Part shown: piece by piece, positions 43,312-52,898 of the stretch
How positions within the stretch are numbered: position 1 is the stretch's first letter
How the letters are laid out: every line of letters begins with the position of its first letter
DNA from: CAYSLU01 sp964431965
Lineage (GTDB): Bacteria > Verrucomicrobiota > Kiritimatiellia > CAIKKV01 > CAYSLU01
Direction of reading: 5' to 3'
DNA length: 64,000 nt
Assembly (NCBI GenBank): GCA_964431965.1
Contig: CAYSLU010000007.1
Coordinates: forward strand, 1-64,000
Made by a program: the position numbers and the translations under genes
Notes under the pieces: generated by a model
Databases searched by the model: none
What the model saw: only the letters and a program-made list of their open reading frames with translations
What the model was told of the DNA's origin: nothing

Positions 43312-44094
43312 CTACTCGACCTGGATGCCCGTCGTCTTCCCCTGCAGCGAATCCTTCACGCGGGGATACAGAATGATCCCCTCCATGATGTCCGAGCGGA
43401 TGGGCATCAGGATCGTGTGCAGATGCATGAAGAAGCGGTCCACGTTCGCAATGGCGCTCGGCGGCACGTACACCACATCCCCGCGGCCGAGAACCGGGTT
43501 CTGCCCCATGTCTCCCGCCTTGAGAAACCCATACAGGTCGTACACCGTGAGATCGGATCCGCCGCCGGCCTTGGGGTGGATCAGCAGCACGGCCTTCGGG
43601 TTCGCGTCGCGCGTAAAGCCGCCCGCCTCGGCGATGGCAGACGACAGATCCGTCTGATCCTTGGCGTAGACGATTCGCGGCTGGTTCACCTCGCCCAGCA
43701 CGTGGATCTTCAGCCCGGCGATGTCCTCCACATTCACCGAAACCCGCGGATTCGGGATGTAGCCGTTGCCGAGCTTGGACTCAAGCGCCTGGCGCAACTC
43801 GCCCAACGTGCAGCCCGCGGCTTTCACCTCGCCCACGAAGGGGAACGAGATCTCGCCGGAGGGCGGCACCAGGACCTTCTGCGAGAGATCGGCGTGATTG
43901 AAGACCAGAATCGTCAGCGTGTCCCCGGCGCCGACAACATAGCCGCCGGCCGGCGGCACGGCCGGCTTGGCGGGGGCGGGCGTCGCATTCTCCGCGACAG
44001 CCGGCCGGCCAGGCGCCTCGGTCCGGCAACCCGCCGCCGCCACCAGCGCGCCAATCAGGACCAAACCGACCATGAACCTGCGGTAATCCACCAT
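43312..44094 (-). CDS. wza: Wza-like outer-membrane polysaccharide export lipoprotein
   Basis: 260 residues. Signal peptide ends LVAAAGC, a lipobox. YVVGAGDTLTILVFNHADLS and VLVPPSGEISFPFVGEV mark the polysaccharide-export domain, followed by an SLBB-like part (KIHVLGEVNQPRIV, AGGFTRDANP). It would form the outer-membrane exit for the glycan made by the Wzc locus. ATG at 44094 with AGAGG seven bases upstream; an ATG at 44109 adds 5 residues but has a poor site. The kinase gene follows. Confidence 0.9.
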   Translation of the reverse strand: MVDYRRFMVGLVLIGALVAAAGCRTEAPGRPAVAENATPAPAKPAVPPAGGYVVGAGDTLTILVFNHADLSQKVLVPPSGEISFPFVGEVKAAGCTLGELRQALESKLGNGYIPNPRVSVNVEDIAGLKIHVLGEVNQPRIVYAKDQTDLSSAIAEAGGFTRDANPKAVLLIHPKAGGGSDLTVYDLYGFLKAGDMGQNPVLGRGDVVYVPPSAIANVDRFFMHLHTILMPIRSDIMEGIILYPRVKDSLQGKTTGIQVE

Positions 44095-44375
44095 GACGGA
44101 CCTCTTCATCTTCGCCGATCAGCCCGGAATGAACGGCACCGCCTCAGCCGGCAGCGCGCCGCCCTGCCTAAACAAACCGTAATTATTTCACACTGCAACT
44201 CAGCGGAACAAGGACAATTGCGGCCTCCGCGGCAAGGCGTTCCGTGAAGGGTGGCTCGGAACGGCGGAGACCGCCGTCTCCACGGGACGAAGCGAAGCGG
44301 GTTCCTTGGAGCCAGCCGTCCCCGGCCGGTTCGGGCTCCGTCCCCCTCCCGTCACGCCCATTGCCCTCCGCGGCC
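44095..44375. other. 281-base gap upstream of wza with AT-rich and palindromic stretches
   Basis: No gene. Minus-strand reading: GGAGAC-CGCC-GTCTCC dyad at 44266-44281, a 17-base stretch at 44322-44338 identical to part of the wecB leader, and an AT-rich stretch at about 44165-44210 where a promoter may lie. I could not place -35 and -10 boxes with confidence. The GT39 gene ends at 44376. Confidence 0.5.
44266..44281. repeat. Hairpin dyad downstream of the GT39 gene
   Basis: GGAGAC-CGCC-GTCTCC, six-base arms with a 4-base loop, 95 bases beyond the stop of the GT39 gene (minus strand). It could be a terminator for that gene or part of a dispersed palindromic repeat. Confidence 0.45.
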
Positions 44376-45749
44376 TCATGACGCGCCGGCCGCCATTCTC
44401 CGCCGGGCGCGAATCCAGCGCCAACACCCGCACACCGCACAGGCAGCGAACACGGCCAGGTAGGCGTCCAGCGGCTTCCGGTGGCGCGACACGGTGATGA
44501 ACAGCGAGTAGCTGGCCGTGAACTCCAGAAACAGCAGGTAGAGCAGCCACAGATCCCGCCAGCGGCTGACCGAGCAGATCAGCCCGACCACCGCCAGCAC
44601 CAGCAGCGGGCCGTAGCTCAACGTGTACGCCAGATTCTTTACCACCCCCTCGGCGGGGGGCGACTTGAATATGCTCCAATAGTTGACCACCTTGATCGCC
44701 AGCAGTCGGGCGAACATCCCGGGATGCTCGCGAACATAGGTCTTCCCCTCCCCGTAGAACCACTGATCCATGGCCGTCTCCGACAGCCCGGCAAACTCGG
44801 GCGCCCGCCCCTGAAGCCATCGGCTCAGCTCGCCGTCCGCCTCGCCGCCGGCCGAAATGGCCTTCAGCGTCACGGGCGAGTTGCCGAGCAGGAAGTTCCA
44901 CCCCCCGTACGTACTCATGAGCGGCCGGCCATGAATCCCGTAGTTGCGGGCCAGCCACGGCGTCAAGACGGCAAACAGAGCCACCCCCATGAGGGCCGCG
45001 GCGACCGCGCGTCGGGCCAGGGCGCCCCGCCGGGCAACCATCACGTAGAGCATCGCCACGGGCACAAACGTGACGAACAGCGATCGACACAACACCGCCA
45101 GGCCGGCCAGCACGCCGGCCGCCACCCCGCCCCATGCGGACGGTCGATCCGCCAACTTCATCGCAGCCAGAATGAACCCTGCCAGCAGCGCCTCAAACAG
45201 GGGGGTATCGAACACCCGCAGGTCGTGATAGAGCCCGTATGGATAGACAGCCAGGATGGCCGCGGCGACCAGCCCCGTCTGCCGGTCAAATGTCCGCGCC
45301 GCTACGAGATACAGGAGCCAGACCACAATCGTGCTCAGGATGGCCTGCAGAAGCACGTGGACGGCCACGCTCGCCCCGAGGCATCTGTAGACGAGAGACA
45401 GCAGGCAGGGATAGAGCGGCGAACGGTGCGAGTACATGCGCGAGTCCGCCGACAGAAGGCCGCCAAGCCCCTCCAGAAAGCCCCCCTGCACACTGTAGCC
45501 GTGCCCGGCCGCCAGATTCTGCGCAATCTGGACGTACTGGTAGTCCGCATCCCGCCAGTAGGCAGCGGGCGAACGGGCCAGAAAGAGACCCGCACCCAGA
45601 CGGATGCCCAGCGCCAAAACCATGATGCCGGCCAGCGCCCAGGACGGCCGTCGCCGCGCGTGCTCGTCCCGCGGATTGGCCGGCCGACCCGCCACGGCAT
45701 CCCGATCCCGAGCGGGTGCCCCGCCCCGCGCCCCGTCACCGCTGCTCAT
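44376..45749 (-). CDS. GT39-like membrane glycosyltransferase
   Basis: 457 residues. After a charged N-terminus (about 1-35, Arg/Asp-rich) come roughly eleven membrane segments. [22 protein letters not shown] is the acidic first external loop seen in ArnT/PMT enzymes; [17 protein letters not shown] and [13 protein letters not shown] follow. Likely transfers a polyprenyl-linked sugar on the periplasmic side. ATG at 45749 is preceded by GAGG nine bases out; an ATG three codons earlier is also possible. It overlaps the flavoprotein's stop by 14 bases, so coupled to it. Confidence 0.85.
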   Translation of the reverse strand: MSSGDGARGGAPARDRDAVAGRPANPRDEHARRRPSWALAGIMVLALGIRLGAGLFLARSPAAYWRDADYQYVQIAQNLAAGHGYSVQGGFLEGLGGLLSADSRMYSHRSPLYPCLLSLVYRCLGASVAVHVLLQAILSTIVVWLLYLVAARTFDRQTGLVAAAILAVYPYGLYHDLRVFDTPLFEALLAGFILAAMKLADRPSAWGGVAAGVLAGLAVLCRSLFVTFVPVAMLYVMVARRGALARRAVAAALMGVALFAVLTPWLARNYGIHGRPLMSTYGGWNFLLGNSPVTLKAISAGGEADGELSRWLQGRAPEFAGLSETAMDQWFYGEGKTYVREHPGMFARLLAIKVVNYWSIFKSPPAEGVVKNLAYTLSYGPLLVLAVVGLICSVSRWRDLWLLYLLFLEFTASYSLFITVSRHRKPLDAYLAVFAACAVCGCWRWIRARRRMAAGAS

Positions 45750-47235
45750 GGTACTCATCCTCGGCGTTCACCTGCCAGATGGCGTCCTTCGCCGAAACGC
45801 CCGCGGCGATATTGTCCACGGCGACCATGCCAGTCAGCATGGAATGGTCCTGGTTGTTGTACCGGTGCATTCCGTTCCGGCCGATCAGGTAGAGGTTCGG
45901 AATCGCGTCCAGATACGCCCGGACCTCGCCGATCCGATGATACGTCCCGAAATAGGCGGGATAGGCCTTCGGAACCCGGACAACCGTGCCGTCGAGAATG
46001 TCCGCCGGGGCGCAGAGCCCGACTTCCGCCAGCTCGGTGGCCGCGAGGTCGAGGATCTGCCGGTCGGTCTGCCCCCAGAACGTGTCGCCCTCGCCGCAGA
46101 AATACTCCAGTCCGAGCCACGCCGTGTCAGGATCGCGCACGAGATAGGGGCTCCAGTTGTTGAAGATCTGGATGCGACCCATGCGGACATGCGGTTCCTG
46201 TACGTAGATCCAGTTGTCGGTGATCCGCTCGCGATCGCCGCCCGGCAGCGACGCGAGCCGGCGCAGCAGAACGCCCGCCGTCAGGAAACTGCGATACATC
46301 AGCCCCCGGCTCGTCTCTCGGACCGCCGCCGGGACCGCATCGCCGAGGCAGGTCACCAGCTCCGAGATGGGCATCGTCGAGAAGCAGAAGTCGGCGGACA
46401 GGCGCTCGACGGCGCCCTCCGGGCCGGCCGCGTCCACCGCCATCACCCGGCCGCCATCGAGACAGACCCCCACGACTCGATGACGGCGGCGCACCTCGCC
46501 GCCCGCCTGCTGAATCCGCTGCTCCACCGCCTCCCACAGCTGGCCCGGCCCGTACTTCGGATACAGAAACCGCTCGATCAGCGATGTCTCGGTTCCCTTC
46601 TGCGCCAGCGACGTGTCCCGCGCAAACAGCTTCGCCACCGCGTTTCGCACGGCACCCGACAGCGACAGCCCCTTGATCCGCTGCGCGCCCCACTCGGCGC
46701 TGATCTCGCGGCAGGGAACGCCCCACACCTTCTCGGTGTAGCTCTCAAAGAACGTCCGGTACAGCTCGCCCCCGAATCGGTTGACCAGAAAATCCTCGAG
46801 CGTGCGCTCGGGGCGGCGCTGGGTGACGCGGCTCTTCAGGTAGCTCGCGCCGATCCGGGCCGTCCGAATCATGCCCAGATTGGCCAGCGTCGAGCCGCTG
46901 AGCCGGATCGGATAATCGTAGAACCGCCCGCCGTAGAGGATCCGCGACCGGCGATCGCGGACCAGCATCACGTCGTCGCGCCGGGTCTCCTCTCCTGGGC
47001 CGGCAATCGGAAGGATGTCAGCCCACCACTTCATCACGCGATCGGACTTTGAAAAGAAGCGGTGCCCGCCAAGGTCCATCCGGTTGCCCTTGTAGACAAC
47101 CGTTCGCGAAATGCCGCCGACGTAATCGCCCAGCTCCAGCACGATCGGCCGGATGTCCGTGCGCTTGAGCAGTTCGTAGGCAGCCGTCAGGCCCGCAGGC
47201 CCGGCGCCGATGATAATTGCGGTTCTATTGGCCAT
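45736..47235 (-). CDS. FAD-dependent oxidoreductase (UDP-galactopyranose-mutase/protoporphyrinogen-oxidase-like)
   Basis: 499 residues, cytoplasmic. [19 protein letters not shown] is the FAD dinucleotide-binding motif, then [19 protein letters not shown]. It resembles UDP-galactopyranose mutase or HemY-like flavoproteins found in glycan loci; Glf would make UDP-galactofuranose, but I cannot show the mutase residues. ATG at 47235; ribosome-binding site weak (AGAGCG). Divergent from the GT2 gene (216-base gap), and it overlaps the GT39 gene downstream. Confidence 0.75.
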   Translation of the reverse strand: MANRTAIIIGAGPAGLTAAYELLKRTDIRPIVLELGDYVGGISRTVVYKGNRMDLGGHRFFSKSDRVMKWWADILPIAGPGEETRRDDVMLVRDRRSRILYGGRFYDYPIRLSGSTLANLGMIRTARIGASYLKSRVTQRRPERTLEDFLVNRFGGELYRTFFESYTEKVWGVPCREISAEWGAQRIKGLSLSGAVRNAVAKLFARDTSLAQKGTETSLIERFLYPKYGPGQLWEAVEQRIQQAGGEVRRRHRVVGVCLDGGRVMAVDAAGPEGAVERLSADFCFSTMPISELVTCLGDAVPAAVRETSRGLMYRSFLTAGVLLRRLASLPGGDRERITDNWIYVQEPHVRMGRIQIFNNWSPYLVRDPDTAWLGLEYFCGEGDTFWGQTDRQILDLAATELAEVGLCAPADILDGTVVRVPKAYPAYFGTYHRIGEVRAYLDAIPNLYLIGRNGMHRYNNQDHSMLTGMVAVDNIAAGVSAKDAIWQVNAEDEYHEQR

Positions 47236-47451
47236 CGCTCTGTGTTCCAGCCGCCGCGCCGCGCCCCCACGCATCGGGACGCACGGCGCAAAGATTAGCC
47301 AAGCCGGCCGCAACTTGAAAGCTGAAGCTGGGCGAAACCGTCCGACGCCGAAAGCGCGCGATCCTCGTCGGCGCCCGGAAGGCCCGCCGGGCGGGCGGCC
47401 ACCATTCGGCTTGTGGCCGAGCCTATCGTCGGGTATTTTCCGTCCGCGCAC
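47236..47451. other. 216-base divergent gap with a GC-rich hairpin
   Basis: No gene. It separates the flavoprotein (minus) from the GT2 gene (plus). GCCCGC-CGG-GCGGGC at 47382-47396 is a six-pair hairpin, 55 bases before the GT2 ATG. No clear promoter boxes. Confidence 0.45.
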
Positions 47452-48228
47452 ATGGTCAGCACCCCACAGAACCCGACGGACGGCACCCCATTCCTGTCCA
47501 TCGTCATTCCGGCCTACAACGAGGCGGGCCGGATCGAGGCCACGCTTCGCCGCGTGCAGGAATACGTTCGCCGCCAGCCGTATACGACCGAAATACTGGT
47601 GGCCGACGATGGCAGCACCGACCGGACGCCGGACATCGTCGCCGCCTGCGCGACCGCCGACGCGCCCGTCCGCTTGCTCCGGCACACCCCCAACCGGGGC
47701 AAGGGCTTCGCCGTCCGCAGCGGCATGGCGCAGGCGCGAGGGGCGCTCGTCCTGTTCTCGGACGCCGACCTGTCCGCGCCCATCGAGGAAGTCGAAAAGC
47801 TGTTGCCCGGGTTCGACCAGGGGTTCGACGTCATCATCGGGTCCCGCTCGGTCGAGGGGGCTCAGGTCACGTCCCACCAGCCCCGCTACCGGGAGATCAT
47901 GGGCCGCGTGTTCAACCGGCTGGTCCGATTCCTGACCGTGCGCGGGCTCATCGACACGCAGTGCGGCTTCAAGTGCTTCAGGCGGGAGATCATCCCCGAC
48001 ATCTTCTCCCGCCAGACGCTCGACGGGTTCTGCTTCGACGTGGAGATCCTCTATATCGCAGACCGGCTCGGCTACCGCATCCGGGAAGTGCCGGTCCGGT
48101 GGGCGCACTCCCCTCAGACCACGGTGCGGCCGCTCGTGGACTCGTGGGGTATGCTGATCGACCTCATCCGCATCCGCTGGCGCCACCGCGGGCTCCAGCA
48201 GGCCGACGCCCGTCAGCCCGCACGGTAG
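47452..48228 (+). CDS. Glycosyltransferase family 2 (polyprenyl-phosphate glycosyltransferase-like)
   Basis: 258 residues. [47 protein letters not shown] (DxD) and [15 protein letters not shown] are typical of the DPM1-like GT2 branch; no transmembrane segment follows, unlike some relatives. It may load a sugar onto polyprenyl phosphate for the GT39 enzymes here. ATG at 47452 has little ribosome-binding site; a GTG at 47413, 13 codons earlier, is an alternative. Its 3' end overlaps the convergent GT4 gene by 16 bases. Confidence 0.85.
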   Translation: MVSTPQNPTDGTPFLSIVIPAYNEAGRIEATLRRVQEYVRRQPYTTEILVADDGSTDRTPDIVAACATADAPVRLLRHTPNRGKGFAVRSGMAQARGALVLFSDADLSAPIEEVEKLLPGFDQGFDVIIGSRSVEGAQVTSHQPRYREIMGRVFNRLVRFLTVRGLIDTQCGFKCFRREIIPDIFSRQTLDGFCFDVEILYIADRLGYRIREVPVRWAHSPQTTVRPLVDSWGMLIDLIRIRWRHRGLQQADARQPAR

Positions 48229-49304
48229 GCGCGCTCGGTCTGCTCCGCGATCGCGGCCCACGAATGGCGCGCCGCCGCGGCCCGGGCCGCCTCGCTCATC
48301 GCCGCGCGGAGCCGATCGTCGGCCAGGATCCGAACGATCGCAGCGGCAAGCGCATCCGCGTCGCCCGGCGGCACGACGAGCCCCGTGCGGCCATCCTCGA
48401 CCACCTCGGAAAGCCCGCTGACCGCGGTCGACACCACCGGCTTGCCGAACGCATAGGCCGACAGGATGATGCCGCTGTTCCACGCCCGCTCGTACGGAAG
48501 AACCAGCAGATCCGCCCATCCCAACACGCTGGAGATCATCTCCAGCGGCACGTAGTCCGGGCGGAAGGAGATCGCATCCGCAAGCCCGAGCCGCGCGATC
48601 TCCGCCCGGTACGGAGCCACGTCCTCGAAGGGGCGGCCCATGACCGCCAGAACCGCATCGGGCACCTCGTCGCGGACGCGGCGAAAAGCGCGGATCAGGG
48701 TCATCAACCCTTTGCGCGGCTCGATGTTCCCGAAGAAGAGCACCCGCCGCCGGCCGGCCGGCACCCCTGCCAGCTCCTGCGCGGGGACGTCCCGAACAAA
48801 AGCCACCAGGTCCCCCACGGGCACAAAGCTGATGCGCCCCGGATCGCCGCCGAACCCCTCGACGATCTCCTCCTTGTTCCGCTCCGCGTTGACAAGAACA
48901 TGATCCATCCCGCGGTAGATCCGGCGCAGCACCCACGGGTGGTACGGCCGCTTCTTCTTGGAGAAGACGTCGTGAGCGGTGTAGACAAACCGGCACCGGG
49001 CAAACGGGCGCAGCATCCGCCAGATGGCGTAGTAGCTGCCGGGATGAACGGCCCCCTCGATGTGCACCACGTCAGGCCCGAACCGAGCCGTGAAGGCAAG
49101 CAGGCGCAGCAGGCGCAGCGGGCGGGGGACGAAGCGGTCGAACACCTCGATGGCGCGGTATGCGCGCGGAAACCGGGCCGTCTCGCATCCGATGCCGGTG
49201 GCCAGAACCACCACATGCCCCCGGGCCGCCAGACCGTTGGCCAGATTGTGCGCGTGCTGGCAGATCCCGCCGCGCCCGCCCGGTTCGACCATCAGGATTC
49301 TCAT
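48213..49304 (-). CDS. Glycosyltransferase family 4 (GT-B)
   Basis: 363 residues. [19 protein letters not shown] opens the acceptor domain; [19 protein letters not shown] and [33 protein letters not shown] give the donor domain with a Glu/Gly-rich region. Likely adds a hexose to the glycan. The ATG at 49304 is the first with similarity; an upstream in-frame start lacks it. GGAG lies about 14 bases upstream, so the site is imperfect. It ends convergent with the GT2 gene. Confidence 0.85.
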   Translation of the reverse strand: MRILMVEPGGRGGICQHAHNLANGLAARGHVVVLATGIGCETARFPRAYRAIEVFDRFVPRPLRLLRLLAFTARFGPDVVHIEGAVHPGSYYAIWRMLRPFARCRFVYTAHDVFSKKKRPYHPWVLRRIYRGMDHVLVNAERNKEEIVEGFGGDPGRISFVPVGDLVAFVRDVPAQELAGVPAGRRRVLFFGNIEPRKGLMTLIRAFRRVRDEVPDAVLAVMGRPFEDVAPYRAEIARLGLADAISFRPDYVPLEMISSVLGWADLLVLPYERAWNSGIILSAYAFGKPVVSTAVSGLSEVVEDGRTGLVVPPGDADALAAAIVRILADDRLRAAMSEAARAAAARHSWAAIAEQTERAYRAG

Positions 49305-49330
49305 GCGGGTGGGCGGCTCCGAGGCGGCGA

Positions 49331-50023
49331 TCACGCGAAGCGGTACTTCAGGATGCACCACATGGCCCGAACGCCGTCACGCCACGTGATCTTCTTGCCT
49401 TCTTCGTAGGTGCGTCCGTGGTAGGAAACCGGCACCTCATAGACACGCCATCGTCCGCGTGCGACCTTGGCTGTGATCTCGATCTCAAAGCCGAACCGGT
49501 CTTCCAGGAGGCTGATGCCCTGCAGCACCTCCCGGCGGAACACCTTGTAGCACACCTCGACGTCCGTGAAGTTCATGTTGGTCAGCATGTTCGAGAACAT
49601 CGTGATCAGCCGGTTGCCCACCTGATGCCAGAAGAAGAGCACCCGATGCGCTCCGCCTCCGAGGAAGCGCGATCCATACACGACGTCCGCGTGCCCTTCC
49701 AGGATCGGCGCGAGCAGCGCCCGGTAGTCCCCGGGATCGTATTCGAGGTCGGCATCCTGAATCAGCACCAGGTCGCCCGTCGCGGCGGCAAACCCGCTGC
49801 GGAGTGCGGCGCCCTTCCCTTGATTCCGCTCGTGGTACACGAACTTCCAGTCCGGACGCCGGGCGGACCACTCCTTCAGGACGTCGGCCGAAGCGTCCTG
49901 CGAGCAGTCGTCAACCAGCACAAGCTCCTTCTCCAAGCCAACATCGACAGCCTCGACCCGGCGGATGATCTCATCCAGAGTGGCGACCTCGTTGAACACC
50001 GGAATGACCACAGACAGCTTCAT
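49331..50023 (-). CDS. Glycosyltransferase family 2
   Basis: 230 residues. LSVVIPVFNEVATLDEI, VDDCSQDASADVL, IQDADLEYDPGDYRALL (DxD) and YGSRFLGGGAHR follow the dolichol-phosphate-mannosyltransferase-like pattern. Cytoplasmic catalytic domain only. It probably provides a polyprenyl-linked sugar or adds one to the glycan. Start at 50023; the ribosome-binding site is weak. It lies 26 bases from the GT4 gene, likely the same operon, and is divergent from the OmpA gene. Confidence 0.85.
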   Translation of the reverse strand: MKLSVVIPVFNEVATLDEIIRRVEAVDVGLEKELVLVDDCSQDASADVLKEWSARRPDWKFVYHERNQGKGAALRSGFAAATGDLVLIQDADLEYDPGDYRALLAPILEGHADVVYGSRFLGGGAHRVLFFWHQVGNRLITMFSNMLTNMNFTDVEVCYKVFRREVLQGISLLEDRFGFEIEITAKVARGRWRVYEVPVSYHGRTYEEGKKITWRDGVRAMWCILKYRFA

Positions 50024-50100
50024 CGTTTGCGGGGTGTTTCTACTGGATTGCCGGCGCAGCCGCAAGCCCCGTTTTCATCGGCGGACAGGCCGTTTTCTGA

Positions 50101-50128
50101 TTGCCAACCCCCGTCGTTCTGCTATCGT
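50101..50128 (+). promoter_or_regulatory. Putative promoter of the OmpA-family gene
   Basis: TTGCCA (50101-50106) and TATCGT (50123-50128) with a 16-base spacer; the ATG is at 50177, with GGAGG before it. The best-looking -35 of those seen here. Confidence 0.5.
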
Positions 50129-50176
50129 ACGCCGCCGGAAGCCTAAAACGATTTTCCGGCATACACGGAGGTCCAG

Positions 50177-51559
50177 ATGCAGAAGTTCAGGTGGTCGGTG
50201 TTCGCGTTCGCCGCGGTCGTCGCGCTCGCACTCGGGCTGTTCCCAACGGCCGCTCGCGGCGCCGTCGTCGAAACGGGCAACGAGGCCCCGTGGAACCTGA
50301 GCCTCGGGGGAGGCTTGATCAGCTTCGAGGGCGACGAGGAACTCAAGGATGGGTTCATCTCGGCGTTCAACCTCGGCTACGACTTCAACGAGCGGTGGAC
50401 CATCGAGGGCGTGTTCTATTTCTCCCCGAAGCTCGACGCCAACACGGTCACCGACAGCCAGGGCAACCCCCGGCTTGGCCTCGGCGGCGATAACCCCGCC
50501 TCCGACACCTACCTGCTCGGAGCGGCCGTGGACGGGCTCTGGCACTTCACGCGCTGGCAGAGACTGGACCCCTACCTGGCGCTCGGCTTCGGCGGCTTCT
50601 TCTACGGCGAAGAGCTGGCGAACGGCGACAAGACGGAAGCAGCCATCCGCGGCGGCTTCGGTGTCATGTACCACTTCAACGACGAATGGGCCCTCCGGGC
50701 CGATTTCCGCGGCATGCTCGCCGGACAGGACAGCGAAGCGAACAGCATCGTCACCGCCGGCTTGGTCTGGACGCCCGGCGCGCACGTCCCGCCGAGCTAC
50801 CGCGTGACCGGCGGACCGCTCGATACCGACGGCGAAGGACTGCCCGATGAGGAGGAAGCCCGCATCGGCACCGATCCGCGCGACAAGGACACCGACCACG
50901 ACGGGCTCACGGACTTCGAGGAAGTGAAGAAGTACGGGACCGACCCGCTCAACAGCGACACTGACTACGACGGGCTGAAAGACGGGCCCGAAGTCTACAC
51001 GTACAAGACGAACCCGCTGAAGGCCGACACGGATGACGGCGGCGTGGCGGACGGGCATGAAGTCCTCGAGGACGACACCAACCCGCTCAACGGCAAGGAC
51101 GACCTCATCCTGTTCACGCTCTACCTCAAATTCGACTACGACAAGGCCGTGATCAAGCCCGAGTACTTCGACGACGTCGACGTGATCGGCAAGACGCTGG
51201 CCCGCGACCCCGGCGCGACGGCGAAGCTCGAGGGTCACGCGGACAAGCTCAAGAAGTCCTCGAAGATCTATAACCAGAAGCTCTCCGAGCGTCGCGCTCA
51301 GGCGGTGCTCGATTACCTGGCCGACAAGAGCAAGATCGGACGCAGCCGCATGACCGCCTCCGGATACGGCTTCAGCCGCCCGAAGGCCGAAAACGATCCC
51401 GTGAACGGCAACCCCGTGAACCGGCGCGTTGAGGTCTACATCCGGCCATCCGGCCACGTGAAGGCGACCGAGGATATCGTGTCCGGCGCCGTGCAGCTGT
51501 CCCCTAACGTCGAGCTCTCGGGTGGCGGCTCGACGAACAGCACCGCGATCATCAAGTAG
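50177..51559 (+). CDS. OmpA-family outer-membrane protein with thrombospondin type-3 repeats
   Basis: 460 residues. Signal peptide (VVALALGLFPTAARG-AV), then an eight-strand-type beta-barrel (about 40-205, FYFSPKLD, WHFTRWQRLDPYLALGFGGFF). Residues about 213-308 contain four Asp-rich type-3 repeats (DTDGEGLPDEEEARIGTDP, DTDHDGLTDFEEV, DTDYDGLKDGPEV) likely binding calcium. The C-terminal OmpA domain (about 315-440) has the EGHAD and LSERRAQAV residues that grip diaminopimelate in peptidoglycan and the GNPVNRRVEVYI end. It anchors outer membrane to the cell wall. Good GGAGGT site; promoter 50101-50128; strong terminator after it. Confidence 0.93.
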   Translation: MQKFRWSVFAFAAVVALALGLFPTAARGAVVETGNEAPWNLSLGGGLISFEGDEELKDGFISAFNLGYDFNERWTIEGVFYFSPKLDANTVTDSQGNPRLGLGGDNPASDTYLLGAAVDGLWHFTRWQRLDPYLALGFGGFFYGEELANGDKTEAAIRGGFGVMYHFNDEWALRADFRGMLAGQDSEANSIVTAGLVWTPGAHVPPSYRVTGGPLDTDGEGLPDEEEARIGTDPRDKDTDHDGLTDFEEVKKYGTDPLNSDTDYDGLKDGPEVYTYKTNPLKADTDDGGVADGHEVLEDDTNPLNGKDDLILFTLYLKFDYDKAVIKPEYFDDVDVIGKTLARDPGATAKLEGHADKLKKSSKIYNQKLSERRAQAVLDYLADKSKIGRSRMTASGYGFSRPKAENDPVNGNPVNRRVEVYIRPSGHVKATEDIVSGAVQLSPNVELSGGGSTNSTAIIK

Positions 51560-51573
51560 CAACGAAGGGGAAA

Positions 51574-51593
51574 CCCGGAGCCCGGGCTCCGGG
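51574..51593 (+). repeat. 20-bp perfect palindrome after the OmpA gene
   Basis: CCCGGAGCCCGGGCTCCGGG, 15 bases after the stop. It would form a ten-pair stem with no loop at its centre; likely part of the 3' end structure with the terminator downstream. Confidence 0.6.
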
Positions 51594-51600
51594 GGAAGCG

Positions 51601-51651
51601 ATCGGCGGTCCGCGGCACGCCACACGGGTGCTCGGACCGCCGATTCGTTTT
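51601..51651 (+). terminator. Strong intrinsic terminator of the OmpA gene
   Basis: ATCGGCGGTCCG (51601-51612) pairs exactly with CGGACCGCCGAT (51633-51644); GCAC/GTGC adds an inner stem. A TTTT run at 51648-51651 follows. This suits a highly expressed outer-membrane protein gene. Confidence 0.8.
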
Positions 51652-51693
51652 CGGGAGGATCAGGCGAGCACGACGGTCGGACGGGATTGCGCC

Positions 51694-52890
51694 ATGATGA
51701 ATCGCATCGCATTCTGCCTGCTCGCCGCAGCCTCCTTCTCCATCGCCTTCTCCATCGCCCTCGGCGAGGTGGCGTTCACGCTCGCCGCCGCGACGACTGT
51801 CGCCCTGCTTGTCCGCGAGCGCCACGGTCCGACATGGACCCGCCTGTCCCTATTCGCACTCGCATTCCTGTTCCTTGCCTTGGCGACCGGCGTCATGGGC
51901 TTGGATCCGACCCGCAGCGTCTCAAAGATCAAGCGGCTTCTCTGGTTCACGGCCATACCGGTAACAGCCACACTCGTCACCACGCCCGAGCGATTCCGGC
52001 GCCTGCTGGCGGCATTCGCGGCCGGCACGGTCGCCGCGTCCGCCGAAACGTGCTTCCTCAAGCCGGTCCGGGCCTGGACTGAATGGAAGGCCGGCGCACC
52101 CGGCGCGACCGACTACTGGACGTCGTTGATCCACCAAGGATCCATGACGGACGCGCAGATGATCATGCTGGGCATCATCGTCAGTTTGGGCTTCCTGGCG
52201 GCCGCCAGCCGCGAAGGCCGGCCGCGCGCGATCTGGCTCGCGGCCCTGACGCTGCAAGCGGTCGCACTCATACTCAATTTCAAGCGCGGCTCGTGGGTCT
52301 GCGCGGCTGCCGTCGGCGGCACGTTCGGCTTCGTCATCTGGGGCCGGCGCTGGGCTTGGCTGCTCGCCGCGCTCGCCGTCGCCGCACTCGCCCTTCCGCC
52401 GGTGCGGACCCGCCTCGCCGATATCCGCGCGGAGCTGAGCGGCGAGAAGGGCGGGCGGATGATCATGTGGACGCAGGTGGCGCCGCGGCTGGTGCGCGAA
52501 CACCCGACCGGGGTCGGCTACGCGGCACTCAACAACGACATGATGCGAGCCGTGGCGCCCGGCGTGGAACGGGGCCGCCGGCACTTGCACGCCAACATCG
52601 CGCAGATCCTCGTCGAACTGGGCTGGGCCGGCCTGGCGCTCTACGCGCTGTGGATCGCGGCCGCCCTTGCCGATGCGGGTCGCGGCGCAGCCCGCCTCCG
52701 GACCGCACCCGTAAGCCAGAGAATGGCCGCATGGTCCGTGCTGCTGATGCTCGTGGCGCTGACGCTCAACGGACTGGTGGAGTACAACTTCGGGGACTCC
52801 GAGATCATCCTGGTCTACGGGGTGCTGATGGGACTGGCGGGCGCAGGCTTGGCCATTCGCCGGCACTCGTCCGCAGCCGGCGCCGTGTAG
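51694..52890 (+). CDS. O-antigen ligase (WaaL-like) membrane protein
   Basis: 398 residues, inner membrane, about ten hydrophobic segments. The loop HLHANIAQILVELGWAGL is the H-x-H...ELGW motif of WaaL family ligases/polymerases. The external loop around it (MIMWTQVAPRLVREHP) would bind the lipid-linked substrate. ATG at 51694 (or 51697) with GGGA upstream, just past the OmpA terminator. Next to the GT9 and Kdo-kinase-like genes it may attach O-antigen to lipid A core; the other candidate is at 38113. Confidence 0.85.
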   Translation: MMNRIAFCLLAAASFSIAFSIALGEVAFTLAAATTVALLVRERHGPTWTRLSLFALAFLFLALATGVMGLDPTRSVSKIKRLLWFTAIPVTATLVTTPERFRRLLAAFAAGTVAASAETCFLKPVRAWTEWKAGAPGATDYWTSLIHQGSMTDAQMIMLGIIVSLGFLAAASREGRPRAIWLAALTLQAVALILNFKRGSWVCAAAVGGTFGFVIWGRRWAWLLAALAVAALALPPVRTRLADIRAELSGEKGGRMIMWTQVAPRLVREHPTGVGYAALNNDMMRAVAPGVERGRRHLHANIAQILVELGWAGLALYALWIAAALADAGRGAARLRTAPVSQRMAAWSVLLMLVALTLNGLVEYNFGDSEIILVYGVLMGLAGAGLAIRRHSSAAGAV

Positions 52891-52898
52891 AGCCCCCG

